DNA of 64,000 bases from Hippophae tibetana (lineage: Eukaryota; Streptophyta; Magnoliopsida; Rosales; Elaeagnaceae). The stretch spans positions 13,631,501 through 13,695,500 of the forward strand of contig CM072801.1 in assembly GCA_037013495.1 (NCBI GenBank). The letters are read 5' to 3'. How positions within the stretch are numbered: the stretch's first letter is position 1; each line of letters begins with the position of its first letter. The notes under the pieces are model-generated. The model ran no database searches and was not told where the DNA came from. It saw only the letters and a program-made list of their open reading frames with translations. The position numbers and the translations under genes were made by a program. Below are positions 46,599 through 58,637 of the stretch, in pieces.

Positions 46599-49500
46599 AT
46601 GGCGAGGTATAGAAGCCGGAGCAGAAGTTACAGTCCTCGTCGGCGTAGCAGAACCCCACCACGTGGACGCAAGCGATACAACGATGAACCCCGTGAACGC
46701 CACCGAGTCAACCGGTCTGACAGGGACCGTCGCTCACCTGGTCCTACAGGATTGCTCATCCGCAATCTCCCTCTTGATGCTAGGTTTTCTCTTTGTGCAC
46801 ATTTATCTCTCTGTAATATTGGATTCGAGTTTTTACCCTAATCTGTTGTTATTGTTATTATTGTTGTTTATGTAATTTGAATTGAATGGATAGGGTTGAG
46901 AGTTGTTGGTTTCCCTGAGATGCGTAAATGTTACTCTCAAAGCGTTAATATGATATCGGTGTTAATAATGATTTGCTTTTGAAAACTATAAGAACAGATT
47001 TCTTAAAGCCTAACTTTTACTTGTTATTCAATTATATTGAACAGGCCAGAAGATCTTAGGATCCCGTTTGAACGTTTTGGTCCTGTGAAGGATGTATATC
47101 TTCCAAAGAATTACTACACTGGGTAAAGTACTGCCTGTCTCTATGTTTTTCACCTTCTTTTGAACTTTTTTTTAGGGTAAAAAAGAATCTTTAAATTATT
47201 GGGAGCTATTTTGTTATGATAATTTATTCCAAGCTTTAAGTTTCATGAAGCAGTTTTTTTTTGTGTCAGAATGAAAAGTTTGGGAACGCTTGGATGCTAT
47301 TAATGTCCCGTGATGTTAATTCTATCCACAACGCAAATATTGTTAGTAAAATTATGGAAGAGAGAACAAAAGTTAGCCCCTTTTAGTTAGGTTCAATTAT
47401 TGTTTCTGTATTAAAATTGTATTTTTTAATATTTAAAGTGGTTGAGATGTACTTGGGTTTGTTCTTTTGATGGATTTTTCATCAACTGTGAGCGCTCTCA
47501 TATTAAGCAATAGAGGGATGCTATTTGTTTGGTTGTAGTACTTTTTTTCTAATTCTTACATTGGTGCTCCTGATGCCAGTGAATTTGAAGGGTTATTTCT
47601 TGAACCAAACTAGGTCAGGTGGAATGCTCAATTCATTGATTGAACCTCTGAAGTGTATCAATAAAGAAAAGCTCAGTAGAGCATTGCAAAGAAGATATTA
47701 TGAAACAGAATTGGGAAAGTGAGCATGGACCATGCTAATAGTCCTGCAACTAACTAAACACAATAACAGATAACTTTTGCCTGCAAAACGACTATGAAGT
47801 CAGCTCAGCACAAATAACGAGCAAAATAACACAACAAACCAAAACATGAAGTTAACAGCATAATTTAAGCAATTAAATTAAACATATGACAAGTTGATAG
47901 ATAATTGGAAAAAAGATAGGGCACTAGTTATGATCCTAGTTCTAAGTCAAGCAAAAGTTTAGGGGATAGACCATATCCTATTGGTTTGTAGTGTTGCTTT
48001 TATTCATGTTCAATTCCTTTGATGTTGAAAGTGTTTACTATAGTATTTTTCATCATTTTTTTGCTGAGCCTTGTCGTCATTTTTTTTCAAGACTGAGGAG
48101 TTTGTGTAATCCTCAACTTTGCCATCTTCATCAACATACAGGTTTATGGACCATTGCATGCAATTTGATTTTTTTGCTCTTAACTAATGAATGTGATGGT
48201 ATTTTAAATTTCTTCTCCACCACAAGTGGACATTGAGGCATTTATTATTTCATTTATATGCAAGTTTGCTTTTGTGAAATTTAAATCAATTTCTTAACAA
48301 AATAGGAAAGCTCTGTATTAACAACATTTATTATTTTAATGTGAATCTTTAGAGAACCACGGGGCTTTGGATTTGTGAAGTACCGGTTTACTGAAGATGC
48401 TGCCGAAGCCAAACAACAGCTGAACCATACAGTTATTGGTGGGCGTGAGATAAGAATTGTTTATGCTGAGGAAAATAGGAAAACTCCACGAGAAATGCGC
48501 ACAAGTACTCACATAAGGTTGAACAATGATTCTCTTCATCCCTTTTATTTGTGCATCTTCGATATTCAAGTAGAAGCTTTATTTACTATGTAATTCTTTT
48601 CCAATTTTTTCTTCTAAATTTATGTAGCCGATATGAAGGAAGCTCCAGGAGGAGAACTCCACCAAGGTCCCCGAGACGCGGACATCGTTGTCAGTTTGAT
48701 TTTTTACTTGATTTATTGTTGAACTTGCTTATTTGAGTGACTTATTAAACTTGTGTATACTTAATCTGGTTAATCATTTGCTGAATGTTCATGAAATCTC
48801 TCTGTTTACAGCTTATTCACCCTCCCCATCACCTTTGAGGCGTGACCCAAGGTTTGGATTTTATCTATTTACGATCTTTAGTTATGCAATATGTTAATAC
48901 ATTAGGGGAGTGCCATTACTTTTGCTGCAGTTCTGTTTGTCTGAGATTGGAAGTTATATGGTAATGTGCATGCATCATGTGACAAATGAATAGTATTATA
49001 TCTATGCTGGTGGCCTTGTTTATGCAGATTTAAAGTGAAAAAGGAGACTTTAAAGACTTGTGGATTAATAAAGTTTAACAAGAAAAGAGATCATAAAAGT
49101 GATGGGCAACTTGCTTATTTCTTCCAAAGCATCTTCATATGTGTTATCTATAATCTCATGTTCACAATGTCTACAACTTGCATGGACCTTCAAAGTCCTT
49201 TGAGTACAAGTTTTGCAAGGATTGCTACCGTTGAATGAACAGACTAGCTAAATAGGTCTGGGAGACGATTGGCAATCATTCATCATAGTAACTTGCTTTT
49301 TTATCCCTTCAGATTGTTAAAGTAAATTTTTTACTCCGAAAATGTGAAATTTGATATCTTCTTTTGCATATACTATCCAGTTAGTAAAGAATATAGAGCC
49401 TTATAGTTGACCAAAGAAAGAAACCATCTTCAAAGAAGGGAAGCTTTTCAAAGTTTTTACTGGTAGAGATTTGATGACATTTCCAAGCAAAAGATAATAA

Positions 49501-50356
49501 GGGTTTTAGAAAGTTGGGGCAAAGAGAGCTATGAAGTTGTTATCAGAGGCTGATCAACCAGTACTTCAATATAGAGCTTAACTGTCAGTGTTTGGACCCA
49601 GTTTCATTTTTTTTTGTTCAGAAACCTTTAAAAATTTCAGGTAAAGGTCACATTTTGATTGATTGAATTTTTTAGGATGTCATATGGCTACCATTTCCGT
49701 TGCTTGATGCCAATTATGTGGATTCATTTTCCAACTTTTCAACCTGAATTGCATTTGATTGTACTTGTTGGTGTTTGCTAGATATTTGGGATTATTTGTT
49801 TTGTTAATTTTGACTTGTTAAGTCAATGTAAGCATGTGAAGCCTTTTAAAACTAGATTAACTAGTAACACTTTACTTCATTGTTAAGGGAGTACAGGACC
49901 AAGGATGCCCATCGCTCTCCAGTGCGATCCAGATCAGCTTCACGCTCTCCCCCACGCAAAGGCAGAGACCACGAAAAGCGCCAAAGTCCAAAAGATAATG
50001 GTCATGGTCCCTCCGATGAGAGGGGATTTGCACCCAGCAGGTCCAGGAGCCCAAGAGGCATGAGTCATAGTCCTTCAAGGTCTCGGTCTCGGTCTCTATC
50101 TTACAGGTAAATATCTCCATAGCTTTCCCTAAAGATTAGTTAAGACATTTGAGCTCCAGCCTTTCCATTTGCCCTATGGAAGGAGGGGCACCTTAGCCCT
50201 AGACATTTTTGTGGGCTTTCAGATTTTATTGTAAACAGAGTATAGAAGAAAAGTTGAAGGAAATTTAAATTTTACTGTTACGGATTGACTAGGCTTGACT
50301 TCCTCTTCTGGTAATGCTTATTTTTGTTGTTTATGCATGTGTGCAGTTCTCGTTGA
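46599..50356 (+). CDS. SCL28: SR splicing factor, SC35-like (SCL28 type)
   Basis: Seven exons join in frame to 251 residues: 46599-46783, 47045-47122, 48353-48517, 48628-48686, 48812-48851, 49888-50106, 50347-50356. All introns are GT-AG. The protein acts in nuclear pre-mRNA splicing. Domain order is an N-terminal Arg/Ser extension (1-48; MARYRSRSRSYSPRRRSRTP) that marks the plant SCL subfamily, then one RRM (about 50-128; RNP2 LLIRNL at 52-57, RNP1 RGFGFVKY at 91-98), then a C-terminal RS region (about 143-251; SPRR, SRSRSPRG, SRSRSRS). The next genes, NDUFA8 and L33, match my memory of the Arabidopsis order around SCL28 (At5g18810), which favours SCL28 over SCL30A/SCL33. Intron 2 (1.2 kb) splits the RRM, a position where plant SCL genes are often alternatively spliced. 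Intron 5 is 1.0 kb. Exon 4/5 joins as HPYSPSP. Confidence 0.93.
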
Positions 50357-52247
50357 TGGCTTAAGTGGTGAACTATTACAGTTTGCTTGATTGGGCATGC
50401 AACTGTCAGTGGTGAGCTATTATGGTTCTGATGTCAAGTATTCTGAACATTGAGTTTGTGTAGACAATGTAATTATAACTTTGGTTGCACGTGGAATTTG
50501 GGTTACGACTTTTGTCTACATAATTTTCTCTGTGGACTTCCAAATTTTAAATACGCATGTCAAATTGCAGTGTAGTATGGCCTACTATTTTGATTTTTAT
50601 TGTGTTCATCATATCTGGCAACTTCATACTATGATTGGATGACATTTTTGGCACATTAGAATTTTATAGGGAATACAATAAAATAGTACTGTAATCACAA
50701 AATTAACATTTATTTTCACATTAAACGTTGTTCAATTGGACTATTATAGTGTAGAATTGGACTATTATAGTGTAGATTTGTTTAAGACAATTAGGGTATT
50801 TTCTTCTTATTATAAGTTTTAGTATCTTTATTTTATATAAAATTTCAATTTTATTTCATGCTTGATCGTTAGATTGTTTGGCCTCAAAATGATCGTGAGC
50901 TTGTTAAACCAAATCTTCACAAGACTAGTCAGTATTAAGTAGTCAGTGAACTGAATTAAACGACAATAATATAATAATTAAAGTAAAAACTAACAATGCA
51001 GTTTTGTGATATAGGATGACTGAATCAACCCTTTAATTTGCACCCAAGGCTATTGTGATTTTAACCGATTTAAAAGGTTATAGACTAATAATTGCTGCTT
51101 GGTATTTTTAGAATGACAATCTCGTGCAATGCTGCTTTGTGCTTAAAAATTAATATTTTTTCGAATATATATCATCCATACAGAATTAAACCGTTATATG
51201 TTTAAAGATCTTAGTTACATAAATTGGAATGAGATATTTCATTAATTTATTTGGTACAATTTATTAATTTTAGAAATATATCTCATCTTGTCACATTAAT
51301 TTTTTGATGAATTAAAATGATACAAGTTAATATATGTTATTTGTTGCAATGGATTTAAACAGGACAAGCTAAAAATATATATAAAAAAAGATGATCATTT
51401 TTAATATAAAAGTTTAATAGAAAAAAATGAAACATTATGTTCAAAATGAGACATTATGTTCAAAATGAGACATTATGATATATGAGATAGGATATAAGGA
51501 GATATGATATATGAGATAGGATATAAGGAGATTTAAATGACATGATAACTTTAAATTATATAATATGGTTAAACAAGACATGAGACAAATAAAATAACCA
51601 CAACATTTGAAGATAATGCAACCGGCAGGTGATACACCAATATATGTGGGCAGACATTGTTTTATGAGATGAAGAGAGTATCTACAAACTCAAATCTTAG
51701 TCCCTCTCCTTTGACTGGTGGTTAGGGGCTCTCCCTCCCGACCATGTGGTTGACTTAAAAGTAGGGAAAGTCGTTTGTGTAGACCGGAAAAATGGCCCTT
51801 AAAGAGACCTGTTACTGAAAATATTAAGTATTTAGAACTTGAGTTCACAATGGCCATAGCTAGCTGAATAACATAAACCCTATTTGAACATATTGTAAGA
51901 TCTACTATTTGAGTCCTAATTATAGAGGCGTGAATTGTATTGTATAAAATAAAAGAGCCCGAGTTCACCATGGAACGAGCAAAATGCCTACCTGAGAAAA
52001 GATTTGACTGCTGCATCACCATTGAACATGATAATCAATGTTTGATGATGACAATGAATGAATACCGTCAAATATGCTTTAAAACAGTACAAGGTTATCA
52101 ATTATGTTCATTAACATCCAAGCAAACAGAACACAAAAGTAGGATAGGTTGCATCAAGAAACAATTCACATTCTGAAATTATTGCAACAGCAAGTTTTGC
52201 AAGTTGCAAAATTTAAATTATTGTGGTTATTGAAGTACGATTACAGC
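50357..52247. other. Convergent intergenic region between SCL28 and NDUFA8
   Basis: The first 250-300 bases are probably SCL28 3' UTR and the last stretch before 52248 is the NDUFA8 3' UTR on the other strand. Between them is AT-rich DNA with one small tandem repeat block. A short segment at 51690-51790 is GC-richer but unidentified. Confidence 0.5.
51431..51531. repeat. Two adjoining tandem repeats
   Basis: A 19 bp unit (ACATTATGTTCAAAATGAG) occurs twice plus a partial copy (51432-51478). It is followed by a 27-28 bp unit containing GATATATGAGATAGGATATA, present twice (about 51477-51531). Confidence 0.85.
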
Positions 52248-55200
52248 TCATTCTAAAGGGCATGCTTTCTCAAATTCTTGCTGTTCTTTGCGACATAAAT
52301 CGAACTCGTTAGTATTATAATACATGCATCCAACATATTCATCCATTTCTTTCGTGCATCTCTGGTGAAGATCTTTCAACCTGCAGACCAAACATCACTC
52401 TTAAAAGAGCAATCCGACACGGAAATATTTGACAATATTACTTGCAACGATAAAGATGAGCTCATTTTGCAATATATATATTGAGGAATATATTATTCAA
52501 GCAAGCATAAGTCTTAAAGATGGAACGTGTTGCCTAATGAAAGCAACCAAAAAAAGAAACTATAAGTACGAGGGTAATAATCTGTTGGAAATGAAGGCCC
52601 CACAAGTAGGTAAGGCAGTTTGATCTAATGGATTAGTGCCCTGTGGGTACCACTCTGCTCGGGTCGATTCAACCAAACCAGTTAAGATCCAAAATAATTT
52701 AGTACATATCCATTATTTGTACTACTTGTACAGGTTGGGTCACAAGTTAAATAAAATTTTAAACGTATTGTTTTTTTTTTGGTATTTTTACATTTTTTTC
52801 TAAAACTAAAATTATATTCAAAACAGATCAACGAGTAATACCCAAACCAATCCAAACCGAAACCATTTAAAATAGTTTAATTCAATTCATCCCACAAGCC
52901 GGCTTGGTTCGGACTTGAACCAAACTGACCCATTTCCATCCTTAACAACAGGAAGTCTTAAAAAGAAATTCTAAGTCAATTTTTCTAATATCAGCTAAAA
53001 AACCTTTAGAACTTTGAATTGAGGGTGAATGAGTTTTTCTCACATTAGGCCGAAATTATTTGTTGGTCTCTAAACCTGGGCCTTAGTTCTTCAATATGTG
53101 TATATAATTATTTTCTCTATGCTCCAATACTTTCAAAATTTTCATGGAAAAACAAAGTTCTAGTATGAAGGACAAACATGTTTTAATATCTGTTTTTTTT
53201 TTAATGTTTCTTTTAATAACTAGGAGAAACAATAAATGATATCTAATAGGCTATTGGAGGCCAGAGATAAAATGGAGAGAACTAAACTTTTTGTCTCTAT
53301 AAATAAAAGATCCAAACCCAACATAAACTGTAAGACTTAAAATTTCACCACGTTAATTTTAAACATGCCATAACTCATAAAGCTACAGAGGAAAGAAGCT
53401 AGGAATCCAGTAATTAGGAGATTTTCCCAGTGGTTATTCCAACTTAAAACTGCAAGAAAATAAAAAGTTCAAACCATCCCCATTTCGTCTCCTCCTCAAA
53501 ATTTTGAGCTTTCGACGCAAAGTCTAATGTAAACATATTGACACAGGATTGTCCATGGAAAACAAGATTTGGTATCGCTCTTAAAAAAAAAATCAATAAT
53601 GAATAATGAATCTCATGTACACAGACAAACACAGCTGATTTTTTATGGCTCTTTTAAAAATTTATGGCATTGATTTAAGAAGAATTTGGTGACATTCCAT
53701 ACATGATTGAAAAGCTCTTTGAGTCTAGTATTTGCGGAATTTAGGGTCTATAATCTGCACTTTTCTAACAAAAGATGTTGGTTTGAATGCAAGTTGTTCA
53801 GGGATGATGAAAGTCATCTGAGAAACATATAAATGAATTTTCTATTAACCAAATCTTTATACTTAGTAGGCAAGTGGCATATGGACAAAAAACTTATTGA
53901 GTCTACATTTACTATACTGCTCATTATACGCTAATGGCAACCAAAAATATTGAACTTTGTATTTGCTTATCTTCACATGTTTTAATTTTTCTCGAATTCT
54001 TTTCTATGATCGTTGTATTTCAAATATATATTATTTTGTTTACAGGGATGTTCCAAGAGTTGTGAGGAGTTTAGGTTTAGAACATAGATATAGAGTGATT
54101 TGAAATAAATTGTATTTGGAGAGTTCTCTTAGTGAACTTCTCTTTTTAAACATACATCCACCTTAGAATGGTGAGTTGTCTGCCATGTATTGCTCGTTAA
54201 AATAATTCACCACCCAAAGGAACTAATAACGGGTACATGGTGCCTATGTTACTTGAAATCGGGATGAAGGGTCCGATATGGGTGCATGTTTGGAGGTCAA
54301 ACCGTCTCTGTGTTGAATTGTAAGACACAGACACAGACACAGATAATGAGCGTCAAATTTTTAGACACTGATACGGGACATGCATAATATATAAACTTTT
54401 ACATATCATAGGTATATAAATATGACAAATTATATATATGATTAAAATATGAGTCATTCGTATTTTATTTAATTTTTAATCTCGTTTATCTAATTAAATG
54501 TGATTGGTTTTCAAAATTCTATTATTTTCTCTCTAAATATAAAGCCTATTATTGTCAATTTTATGAGTCAAGCTCATGTCTCTTAAAATGTAACCCAATC
54601 CACATCTCTTCAAATTTAACTCAGCCCATGCCTCTTTAAACACAACACATCCCTCACCTCTTTAGACATAATAACACCCAGCCCATGTTTCTTTTCATTT
54701 TTGTTTACCAAGTCATGTGCTACAATAGGATTTTTCTTTAACTTTAAAGAGAATCACGTGATCTTCTACTACAACACCTTCTCCCATTTCCATATTAGTT
54801 GCTCTGCATCTCTCTCTCAAAATATCACTCTTTCTACAATCTCTCTCTTCCTTCCAAGTTGCGACAATGGAAGTTGAATGACCAAAAAAATTTCAACGCA
54901 CCCAACAAATATCCTGCACTGGTGTTGGACTCATGTCATGTTGACAGGTGTGTAGGAGGAAAAAAAATGCCAAATCAATGTAACAAAGTATGGTGCGACA
55001 CTCACCATTTTAAGGAACCCACCCAAGGGATGCAGAGTTTACAAAGAGGAGCTTACTAAAAGAACTCTCCAAATACAATTTACTTTAAATCACTTTATGT
55101 CTAAGTTTTAATCCTAAGCCCTTTACATAAACCCCTTTACAAAGGACCCTTGGAACATCTTTCCAAACATGAGAGCATACATTTGAACACTTGATATACA

Positions 55201-56285
55201 ACAACCAAAGAAAAAAATTCGAGAAAAAAATCGAAACATGTAAAAGATCAAGCAAATACAAATTTCAACAATTTTGGCTGCCATTAACCTACCCTAAGCA
55301 GTCTGTAGGCTGTACAAATTGAGCCATATCTCTCTCTCTCTCAATAGAATTCTAAATTCAGCACCGCCTTATTTGGTAAAATTCAGTTTGCCTACTAAGT
55401 ATGAAGGCATTGTCAGAAGAAAATTAAAAAGTTCCAGCACTATGAACTTTTGGTAACTTTCACCATGCTTGAATAGATTTCTATCTTTATGGTAGGGAAG
55501 TGAAAATTCCGAACAGTAAAATTCTATGAAAACTAGCCTCAAATAGATTTTCAACCATATATGGAATGCCACTACGAGATTCCTTAAAGCAATATCAAAA
55601 AATTTCAAAAGATCCACTCGAATTTAGCCTAGCATCCTTGTTTGAGTTTCTTACAAGAGTTTCATTAATATGGATTTGGTTTGTTTCTAAGATTAATACC
55701 AAAATTTCCTTGGACACTCATGTGTCACATTTATAACTCAGAATGCATTTTTGCTATCAATGCAGAAGTTGTAGACTCCCTCAATCTCAAATGCCATACT
55801 TCACAGCCCACAAGCTTTTAAAGATTTGGAAAAATTCCCTATTCTTTTTTTTATAATAAAATTACAGAAAAATATGTAATTCCCATCTAAATTTTCATAT
55901 AACTTTAATTGTGTTATTCAACTTATTTAGGTCTAGAAGCTTGGGTAAAACGAAAAATGCAATGCTAAATACTCCAATATCATCTCGTTGTCCACAATCT
56001 TCTCCGAAATCGAAACAGATAACTATAAACCTCAATATTTCAAATTCAAAAACCAAAGAAAAAGAGAATGAGAGTTGTAATTGATGAGAGTACTTACAGG
56101 CCAAGAACGCAGCGAGTGACTTGTTGACCTTTGTCGAGGCATTTCTCAGGGTTTGGATCTTTCTTCTTGCACTTGATAAAAGCCAAGTTCTCCGATTGGC
56201 ATCTCAGCCCTATGTGTTTCGAAGAAGCCATTAACACCGCCGACGTTGGGATTGGATCACCCGCCGCATTAACAGCACTGTCCAT
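52248..56285 (-). CDS. NDUFA8: NADH dehydrogenase (complex I) subunit NDUFA8
   Basis: Two coding exons on the minus strand, 56098-56285 and 52248-52380, join to 106 residues, the usual plant length. The protein is an accessory subunit of mitochondrial complex I on the intermembrane-space side, imported through the Mia40 disulfide relay. Cysteine pairs fit the CHCH family: C29-X9-C39, C49-X9-C59, C71-X9-C81 and C92-X10-C103. It starts MDSAVNAAGDPIPTSAVLMA and ends FEKACPLE. The 3.7 kb intron (52381-56097) is long for this gene. It contains a decayed repeat (52640-52945) and a TIR element (54047-55159). A 5' UTR intron is likely at 56314-56414 (minus-strand donor AAG/GTACTTAC, acceptor TTGAATTAG/CAG). 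It is divergent from the L33 gene. Confidence 0.96.
52640..52945. repeat. Decayed GGTTCGGTT-type repeat in NDUFA8 intron
   Basis: The blocks AACCCATTTCCATCC-like and GGTTCGGACTTGAACC-like, read in reverse complement, match in order the repeat at 38540-38790. It is non-coding and carries several CAAACC/GAAACC motifs. Confidence 0.5.
54047..55159. mobile_element. TIR DNA transposon, non-coding (1.1 kb), in NDUFA8 intron
   Basis: The left arm (54047-54130) starts GATGTTCCAAG. The right arm (about 55057-55159) ends CTTGGAACATC. The arms pair imperfectly over about 85-100 bases, including AAATTGTATTTGGAGAGTTCT. The right arm carries about 18 extra bases. The interior (including open frame 54799-55059) has no transposase resemblance. 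The long imperfect inverted repeats suggest a Mutator-like MITE. No target duplication is evident, so the superfamily is uncertain. Confidence 0.75.
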
Positions 56286-56414
56286 CCCCAGAATTTTCGA
56301 TCGCCTACTACTGCTAATTCAATATACAACACAAAAAAAGAGGAAACAAATCGAAACTTAATATATTTGCACTCGCTTTGTTTGGTTTCCGAGAAAATGA
56401 GCAAATGTAAGTAC

Positions 56415-56640
56415 CTTTTTTTGTCTCTCTCAGTTGTTGAACGAAAACTTTCAGCTGCGAGTAGAAAGAATCGAGGAAATGAGAGTGGGTCTGTTGGTGG
56501 CCCGTGGAGGAAGGTAAGATAACAAGATGGGCTCAGGCTTTATTTAATAAGTTGGACTTATATCTTAGCCCATCATTAAAAAGTTGGTGGCCCATGAAAA
56601 AACCTATTCAGGAAGTAAAAAAAAAAAAAAAGACGTTAAC
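56415..56640. promoter_or_regulatory. Shared divergent promoter of NDUFA8 and L33
   Basis: The two genes are head to head, and their first exons appear to lie on either side of this short region. It holds three site II motifs (TGGGCC/T): TGGGCT at 56528-56533, and on the other strand AGCCCA at 56567-56572 and GGCCCA at 56589-56594. Site II elements bind TCP factors and are enriched in promoters of plant genes for respiratory-chain and ribosomal proteins. Both genes here encode mitochondrial-type proteins, so joint control is likely. The transcription starts themselves are not visible. Confidence 0.65.
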
Positions 56641-56733
56641 ATTTGTGTTCGATCCCTGGCCCTAGTTCATCCTAAAACCGCAGAATTTTCAGGAGTATTC
56701 ATAAAGTATTGAATCTCTGCTAACAAATTACAA

Positions 56734-58461
56734 GTAAGTTTGCACTCCCGCTATGTTCTTTGTTTTTATTAACTCTAATTGAAACGCGTGTACCTGAAAA
56801 TATTTGAAGAAATGAGATTTTTCTTTTCTGAGAATTTCAAGTCAATGCATATGTGAATGAGTATCAAGCGATGACTTATTCAACGAATATATGTTTAGTA
56901 GCCAGTGGCTATCTATGATTTTGGAGGCTTTTTGGGAGTTTTTAGTTACATGAGGTAGCCACTTAGACAAGTAAAGCGGAAGGCATGTTAGAGGGCATTA
57001 GATGTTTGATGAAATGCTTGAGAGTCCATTTAAGATAAGATGCATTAATAATTACCGAGTAAAATTGGTTCCTTTCAAGTAAATTTTTGGCAAAACAGCA
57101 AAAATAACAATCTTAAAGCTTCTAACCACAATAAAAGCTTATCTTATGTTTAGTTCGTATATTTTTACTATTAAAAAGAATCCAGTCTATTATTTCATAT
57201 TAAATGCTTTCTAATTGGACGTAATTTAAATTAAAGTCTAGTCATTTAGATCTGTTTAATATTGAACTCTGTTCAATTTAACTCGCTCAATATTATTAGG
57301 TGTTATTTTATTGATATAAGTTTTAAGCTTGTTTATTTTACGTAATTTCTTTTAATTATTTTCTATTTTTTAATAAGTAATTAAAGCTCAATCTGTTATG
57401 CCTTTACCCAGCTGTTAGTTAACTGATGGTTTTTCTTACCTCACAATTTTTTTTGAAGGATTTGTGGTAATATGAGCTGCTAAAAATAAAACTTGGGATG
57501 AGTATTTGGAGGAATTCAAATGTTTCTTGGAATTTTTTGGCTGAAATTTTGTTTTAATTTTACAAGCTTTGTGTTTGAATGTTGATATGTCATTGAAAGT
57601 ATGAAAGAAATAATTTAGACGTCTATTAGATTAAGCTTTATTTACTTTTAAATTGATCGTGTTAGCCAATATCTTAGAGAGAATTGGTAATTGGGCAAAC
57701 CTTTTGACTTCATTCTTTTCTTTTCTTTTTTCACCGATTAACACCTTTTAACTCCGTTCTTCTTCGAACAGAATTTCATGTAGTTTTACCGTAAGAAGAG
57801 AAAATTAAGTGTATTTAGTTTGTCCATGCGTAATGTTATACTTATGTTTCTTTCTTAACTATATTGAATTCTTGGTAGCTTAAGTGATTTACAATTGAAA
57901 GGTAACATAGATCTTAGTCTTACTGGAGGTCATAGATATAGTAATTTAAAGTTCTTAGAATTCCTGAATCATCTCAGCACAGATAGCTTTATCTGCAATT
58001 TTATTTGTGGCCCTAAAGATTATTATCACAGTAGCATCTACTATATCAGTATCTAGCTCACTAATTATTCTATCAATGGCTCTGGCCTTTTGGATTCATA
58101 TGAATTTTACATCCAATGCTACGATGTCTCTACTTTTTATTGTGGGTACAATCCTAGTTAACCATGATCAAATGGTTTTTCTTTTCCCTTTATTTTCTTT
58201 ACTCGCAGATAGCTTTCAGGTTTTGGCCTTTAATGATTGTGTATGTGCTCATTAACTTGCTACTTACTTTTTTCTTATTTCTTCAATCGACAATTTTCAA
58301 TGTTACATATCAAGATGAATCGTGTAGTCATGTAGATATAGATGTGTTTAGCATATTCACAAATATAACCATACACATGGTTACCTTTCGTTTACGTTTT
58401 CTTTGTTTCACAACAGACGTGTTTTTCTTTTGCCTGTTCGACTCACATTCTTTAAATTTAG
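56734..58461 (+). other. Probable 5' UTR intron of the L33 gene
   Basis: A candidate 5' UTR exon ends at 56733 before GTAAGT. An acceptor (TTTAAATTTAG) ends at 58461, three bases before the L33 ATG. The 1.7 kb between is AT-rich. The open frame 58007-58255 within it has hydrophobic stretches but no family I recognise, and I do not call it a gene. Confidence 0.5.
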
Positions 58462-58463
58462 GA

Positions 58464-58637
58464 ATGGGTGACAAGAAGAAAAAAGCTACTATTTTGATCC
58501 GACTGGTCTCAGCTGCCGGGACTGGATTTTTCTACGTCAAGAAGAAGCCTTCTAGAATGGTAGAGAAGCTTGAGTTCAGAAAATATGACCCCAGGGTAAA
58601 TCGTCATGTTTTATTTACAGAGGCAAAAATGAAATGA
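58464..58637 (+). CDS. Ribosomal protein bL33, mitochondrial type
   Basis: The gene has a single coding exon of 57 residues, the full length for this family. bL33 is a small component of the large ribosomal subunit. The sequence [20 protein letters not shown] then GFFYVKKK and [20 protein letters not shown] matches plant nuclear L33 family proteins (At5g18790 type), thought to serve the mitochondrial ribosome. It contains no cysteines, so it is the zinc-free form. The upstream in-frame extension to 58164 is intron, because a good acceptor sits directly before the ATG. It shares a promoter with NDUFA8, and the pair plus SCL28 agrees with remembered Arabidopsis gene order. Confidence 0.95.
   Translation: MGDKKKKATILIRLVSAAGTGFFYVKKKPSRMVEKLEFRKYDPRVNRHVLFTEAKMK

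Noticed and set aside
54799-55059. Open frame of 86 codons
   Set aside because: It is inside the non-coding TIR element and has no similarity to a transposase or host protein that I recognise.
58007-58255. Hydrophobic open frame of 82 codons, possibly an organelle-derived membrane protein
   Set aside because: It lies in the probable 5' UTR intron of the L33 gene. I could not match it to any organelle gene, and AT-rich DNA often yields hydrophobic frames.
58164-58463. N-terminal extension of L33
   Set aside because: A splice acceptor sits directly before the ATG at 58464 and the mature family length is about 57 residues, so the upstream part is intron.
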